Shown: positions 14,688 to 17,338 of the stretch, one piece after another
Numbering within the stretch: position 1 is the stretch's first letter
Layout of the letters: each line of letters begins with the position of its first letter
From: Bacillota bacterium
Lineage (GTDB): Bacteria > Bacillota > Clostridia > Peptostreptococcales > Anaerovoracaceae
Length of the DNA: 17,338 nucleotides
Assembly (NCBI GenBank): GCA_030527065.1
Contig: JAUNBO010000011.1
Coordinates: 3,712 to 21,049 of the forward strand
Direction: 5' to 3'
Made by a program: the position numbers and the translations under genes
Notes under the pieces: generated by a model
Databases searched by the model: none
What the model was told of the DNA's origin: nothing
What the model saw: only the letters and a program-made list of their open reading frames with translations

Positions 14688-16214
14688 TTATTCAGCCCAC
14701 TCCCAGTTCCTCATATCGATGAAGGTGAAGGGATAGGAAACGAAGCCCTGAAGCTCGGCATTGACCGCCACATAGTTGGTCACGTCCTGAATGAAGACAG
14801 AGGCGGCTTCCTGAGCCAGAATGGTCTGCGCCTCCTTGTAGAGGGCCGCTCTTTCATCCACATCGTTGGTCAGCCTTGCGGTCTCAATGATCTCCGTGTA
14901 TCTGTCGTTGTCGAAGTTGATGAAGTTCCGGCCATAGCCCTGCATGAAGCGCTTCAGCACCGGATCCGGATCCAGCTTGCCGGTGAAGCCTATCACTGTG
15001 GCTTCGTGGCTGAAGTTGGTATAGACCTCTTCCAGCCAGGTATTCCAGTCTATGATATCCAGCTCCATGGTGACGCCCACCTGGGCCAGCTGGTCCTTTA
15101 TGATGGTAGCGGCGTCCACATTCTGATCGTACTCGGAGGCCACCCGGCAGGTGAAGGTCAGATCCGAATAGCCGGCTTCCGCCAGGAGAGCCTGGGCCTG
15201 CTCGGGATCGTAGGTGTAGTAGTCCGACAGATCCTCATACCAGAAGCCCATTACCGGCGAGAAGTTGGAGCCCACCTTCTCGGAGCCGGGAGCCACTATG
15301 GAGATGATGTCGTCCTTGTTTATGGCATAGTTGATGGCCTGTCTCACCCGGACGTCCTGGAAGGGCTCGAAGCTGTTGTTCAGACCCAGGAGCTGGATGG
15401 TGTTGGAGCCGTACTGCTCTATGACGTAGCTGTCCGCAGGCACCTGCTCCAGAATGTCGTAGGTGACCGTCATATAGTCGTATTCGCCGTTGCTGAGAGC
15501 CAGCACCGCCGTGGACATGTCGGCGAAGATCTTCACTTCCACCTCGTCTATCTTCGGCAGTCCTTCCTCATAGTAGTTTTCAAACTTAGTGAGGTTCATG
15601 CCCATGCCCGGGGTATAATCCACAAACATGTAGGGGCCTGCGCCTATGGGATGGGTGGCCTGGTCCGGGCCGCTGCCCTCCGGCATCATTCCCACATACA
15701 TATATGCCAGGAAGCTGGCGTCGTTGGCGTTGATGTGCATTTCCACCGTGTAATCGTCTACCACCACCACTTCCGTGATGACGTCGGCAAAGGTGGCCTT
15801 TGTCACTTCCGGTTCATCCGGGTCCTTGCCGCAAAGCCTGTCCAGGGAATACTTCACATCGGCGGCGGTGAAATCGCTGCCGTCGTGGAAGGTGACGCCT
15901 TCCCTCAGATGGAAGGTGTAGATCAGGCCGTCCTCGCTGATTTCCCAGCTCTCCGCCAGTCCGGGAGTCATTTCACCCTCCGGGGAAAAGCTCAGCAAAC
16001 CGGCGAACACATTGAGCATGATCTCTTCCGTTCCGCTGGCCTGAGCGATGTAAGGATCCAGAGAATCGAAGTCTTGCTGAATGCCGACAATGACGCTGCT
16101 GGCGCCTTCCGCCTCTCCGCCGTCCCCGGCAGCCGGGTCCTCTTCCCCGCCGCCGCAGGCAAACAGACAGAAAACCATTGCGAATGCCAACAGCAATGCG
16201 ATCCATTTCTTCAT
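14688..16214 (-). CDS. ABC importer substrate-binding lipoprotein, SBP_bac_5 family
   Basis: A 508-aa extracellular solute-binding lipoprotein. The signal peptide has KK at 2-3, a hydrophobic core at about 5-18 and lipobox LFAC with lipidated Cys20, then a Gly/Glu/Asp-rich flexible linker to about residue 40. Family features include DSLDPYIAQ, LAESWEISEDGLIYTFHLREG, TFHDGSDFTAADVKYSLDR and a long C-terminal lobe. ATG 16214 is chosen for the signal peptide and AGGAGGAG about 6 nt upstream; the open frame runs on to 16253. It is the first gene of the importer operon. Members bind peptides, nickel, heme or plant compounds; cargo is not predictable by eye. Confidence 0.9.
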   Translation of the reverse strand: MKKWIALLLAFAMVFCLFACGGGEEDPAAGDGGEAEGASSVIVGIQQDFDSLDPYIAQASGTEEIMLNVFAGLLSFSPEGEMTPGLAESWEISEDGLIYTFHLREGVTFHDGSDFTAADVKYSLDRLCGKDPDEPEVTKATFADVITEVVVVDDYTVEMHINANDASFLAYMYVGMMPEGSGPDQATHPIGAGPYMFVDYTPGMGMNLTKFENYYEEGLPKIDEVEVKIFADMSTAVLALSNGEYDYMTVTYDILEQVPADSYVIEQYGSNTIQLLGLNNSFEPFQDVRVRQAINYAINKDDIISIVAPGSEKVGSNFSPVMGFWYEDLSDYYTYDPEQAQALLAEAGYSDLTFTCRVASEYDQNVDAATIIKDQLAQVGVTMELDIIDWNTWLEEVYTNFSHEATVIGFTGKLDPDPVLKRFMQGYGRNFINFDNDRYTEIIETARLTNDVDERAALYKEAQTILAQEAASVFIQDVTNYVAVNAELQGFVSYPFTFIDMRNWEWAE

Positions 16215-16231
16215 TTGTTTCTCCTCCTGTG

Positions 16232-16261
16232 ATTTTATCCGTTTTTTGAACACTCTATCAA
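16232..16261 (-). promoter_or_regulatory. Candidate promoter of the importer operon
   Basis: On the minus strand TTGATA (16261-16256, 5/6 match) is followed after 18 bp by TAAAAT (16237-16232, 5/6 match). The start would fall near 16225, at the edge of the ribosome site, leaving a leader of only about 11 nt. Good boxes but an unusually short leader, so read-through from the 6S promoter or another start is possible. Confidence 0.45.
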
Positions 16262-16277
16262 AAGCGGACTTCTCCGC
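16260..16277 (-). terminator. Second terminator-like hairpin downstream of 6S RNA
   Basis: On the minus strand GCGGA (16277-16273), loop GAAG, TCCGC (16268-16264), then TTTT (16263-16260). The short stem and short T run make it weak. It lies just after the 6S terminator and its T run abuts the -35 of the importer promoter, so it may insulate the two units. Confidence 0.45.
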
Positions 16278-16288
16278 CCCGAGCCCTT

Positions 16289-16494
16289 AAAAAATCCCGA
16301 TGTGCCGTCAGACCAATCATTCACACCCTATCCGACCGATAGGTGGGTCATCTGTTCCCGCTTCTGTCTTCCACTGCAAGGAGGCCTGACATAGGCCGAG
16401 GAAACCCGAAATCCCGTGAACTTACTGTAGGTTAAATATCATGGCCTTAACGAACACCTCAGGATTTATACCGCATCAGGGAAATTCCCGACGT
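16289..16494 (-). ncRNA. ssrS: 6S RNA (RNA polymerase-binding regulator)
   Basis: 6S RNA mimics an open promoter and sequesters housekeeping RNA polymerase. On the minus strand the closing stem AAATCCTGAGGTG (16467-16455) pairs with CACATCGGGATTT (16304-16292) at 12 of 13 positions, and a T run (16294-16289) ends the transcript. CTGAGGTGTTCG and GATATTTAACCTAC resemble recalled E. coli 6S segments CUGAGAUGUUCG and GAUAUUUCAUACCAC. The apical hairpin is GGCCT ATGTC AGGCC. The small 3'-side hairpin CCTATC GGTCG GATAGG sits where E. coli 6S also has one. The core is about 180 nt; from the predicted start near 16494 the transcript would be about 206 nt, with a roughly 27-nt 5' extension that may be processed. 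This RNA explains most of the 312-base gene-free stretch 16215-16526. The rest is its promoter, terminators and the next promoter. Confidence 0.9.
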
Positions 16495-16500
16495 CTCTCC

Positions 16501-16529
16501 ATTATACCTTATATTTTGCTTATTGTTTA
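16501..16529 (-). promoter_or_regulatory. Sigma-A promoter of 6S RNA
   Basis: A perfect TATAAT (16506-16501) lies 17 bp after TAAACA (16529-16524, 4/6 match to the -35). The first three bases of that -35 are the yebC stop codon TAA. The predicted start is near 16494. No terminator separates yebC from 6S, so yebC transcripts may read into it. Confidence 0.78.
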
Positions 16530-17255
16530 TTCCAGGCCCTCCAGGTCTATCGCACAATTATGATAAACCTTTTGGACGTCGTCGTTGTCCTCCAGCTGAT
16601 CTATGAGCTTGTAAAGGCTTTTCAGCGCCGCTTCATCCGGGGCCGCCTCTATGGACGGGATGTATTCCACATCCGCTTCCACCAGCTCATAGCCCGCACT
16701 TCTCAAAGCGTCCGCCACCTGGTCCAGGACGTCCGGCGCAGTGTAGATCTCAAAGCTGTCCTCTCCGGTGACCAGATCTTCGGCCCCGGCTTCCAGCGCC
16801 GCTTCCATAAGAGCGTCCTCGCCGACCTCTTCCGTCTTCTCCACCAGGATATAGCCTTTTCTCTCGAACATGTAGGACACGCAGCCCGGAACGCCCAGAT
16901 TCCCGTTATTTTTATCAAAGGCGTGCTTTATGGCGGAGGTGGTCCGGTTCTTGTTGTCCGTGAGCACATCCACGATGACCGCCACGCCTCCGGGACCGTA
17001 ACCCTCAAAACTGCCGCTTTCATAGGTTTCGGAGGAATCCTCCCCCGTCCCTTTCTTGATGGCCCTGGTTATGTTGTCGTTGGGCATATTGATGCTCTTT
17101 GCCCGTTCTATGGCATGCTTCAGCGATACGTTGTAATCCGGGTCTCCCCCGGCCCTGGCCGCCATGGTGATGGCCCGGGCGTACTTGGTGAATACCTGCC
17201 CCCGCTTCGCATCCTGTGCGGCCTTTCTTCCGGCTATGGTGCCGTGTCTGCCCAT
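16527..17255 (-). CDS. yebC: YebC/PmpR (TACO1) family protein
   Basis: A 242-aa cytoplasmic protein. The conserved N terminus MGRHGTIAGRKAAQDAKRG, then FTKYARAITMAARAGG and NMPNDNITRAIKKGTG, followed by GYGPGGVAVIVDVLTDNKNR, are diagnostic. Long annotated as a DNA-binding regulator; recent work on family members points to helping ribosomes through difficult stretches such as proline runs, as mitochondrial TACO1 does. ATG 17255 is chosen for the invariant MGRHG start and GGAGG 8 nt upstream; the frame is open to a TTG at 17270. It is monocistronic apart from the 6S gene behind it, whose -35 overlaps its stop codon. Confidence 0.95.
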   Translation of the reverse strand: MGRHGTIAGRKAAQDAKRGQVFTKYARAITMAARAGGDPDYNVSLKHAIERAKSINMPNDNITRAIKKGTGEDSSETYESGSFEGYGPGGVAVIVDVLTDNKNRTTSAIKHAFDKNNGNLGVPGCVSYMFERKGYILVEKTEEVGEDALMEAALEAGAEDLVTGEDSFEIYTAPDVLDQVADALRSAGYELVEADVEYIPSIEAAPDEAALKSLYKLIDQLEDNDDVQKVYHNCAIDLEGLE

Positions 17256-17287
17256 AAGTTCTTCCTCCAAAATTTCTTTTCGGTTAG

Positions 17288-17316
17288 ATTATATACTCAT
17301 ACCATAGGAATTGCAA
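17288..17316 (-). promoter_or_regulatory. Sigma-A promoter of yebC
   Basis: TTGCAA (17316-17311, 5/6 match in the first four and last positions of the -35) is followed after 17 bp by a perfect TATAAT (17293-17288). The start would be near 17281, giving a leader of about 25 nt to the yebC ATG. Confidence 0.82.
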
Positions 17317-17338
17317 GTTTTTCTATGAAGGGTTTTGC

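Noticed and set aside
14535..16232. 565-codon plus-strand open frame over the substrate-binding protein
   Set aside because: Mirror of a well-supported lipoprotein gene; no family motif and no ribosome site.

Overview
The window looks like a chromosomal segment of a strictly anaerobic, fairly GC-rich member of the Clostridia (Bacillota). The signs are a B12-dependent ribonucleotide reductase, a ferredoxin-linked 2-oxoacid oxidoreductase, strong AGGAGG ribosome sites, sigma-A promoters, U-tailed intrinsic terminators and a Gram-positive style lipoprotein. Genus cannot be set from the sequence alone. No insertion sequence, phage gene, CRISPR array, tRNA or rRNA was seen, so this reads as core metabolic DNA rather than an accessory island.

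Plus strand, 1-5820. The window opens inside nrdJ, a class II adenosylcobalamin-dependent ribonucleotide reductase lacking roughly its first 90-100 codons, which ends at a strong terminator. A new transcription unit follows: sigma-A promoter, a palindromic GntR-type operator over the start site, a structured leader of about 150 nt, then aconitase, isocitrate dehydrogenase and a GntR/FCD regulator, tightly coupled (0-nt gap, then a 4-nt overlap). The regulator probably controls its own operon through that operator.

Minus strand, 16214 down to 5970. Twelve genes run in one direction with small gaps: a lipoprotein substrate-binding protein, oppB, oppC, oppD and oppF (peptide/nickel-type ABC importer), a calcineurin-like phosphoesterase, a HAD-family protein with an altered active site, a P-loop ATPase, and korD-korA-korB-korC, a four-subunit 2-oxoacid:ferredoxin oxidoreductase. 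The kor genes end at a terminator facing the acn-idh-gntR operon. Together the two convergent units could take citrate through isocitrate and 2-oxoglutarate to succinyl-CoA plus reduced ferredoxin, or the reverse. No citrate synthase is present here, and the 2-oxoacid substrate is inferred from neighbours.

Minus strand, 17338 down to 16289. yebC has a strong promoter. Directly behind it lies a 6S RNA gene whose -35 element overlaps the yebC stop codon. It shows a 13-nt closing stem, an apical hairpin, the small 3' hairpin and a terminal U run. The 6S gene fills most of the only gene-free stretch over 300 bases.

I did not find a clearly new defence or mobile system. The most notable signals are the putative operator plus structured leader before aconitase, the 6S RNA with a 5' extension that can compete with its closing stem, the uncharacterised ATPase tied to the oxidoreductase operon, and the recurrent coding of the next gene's ribosome site inside the final codons of the preceding gene.
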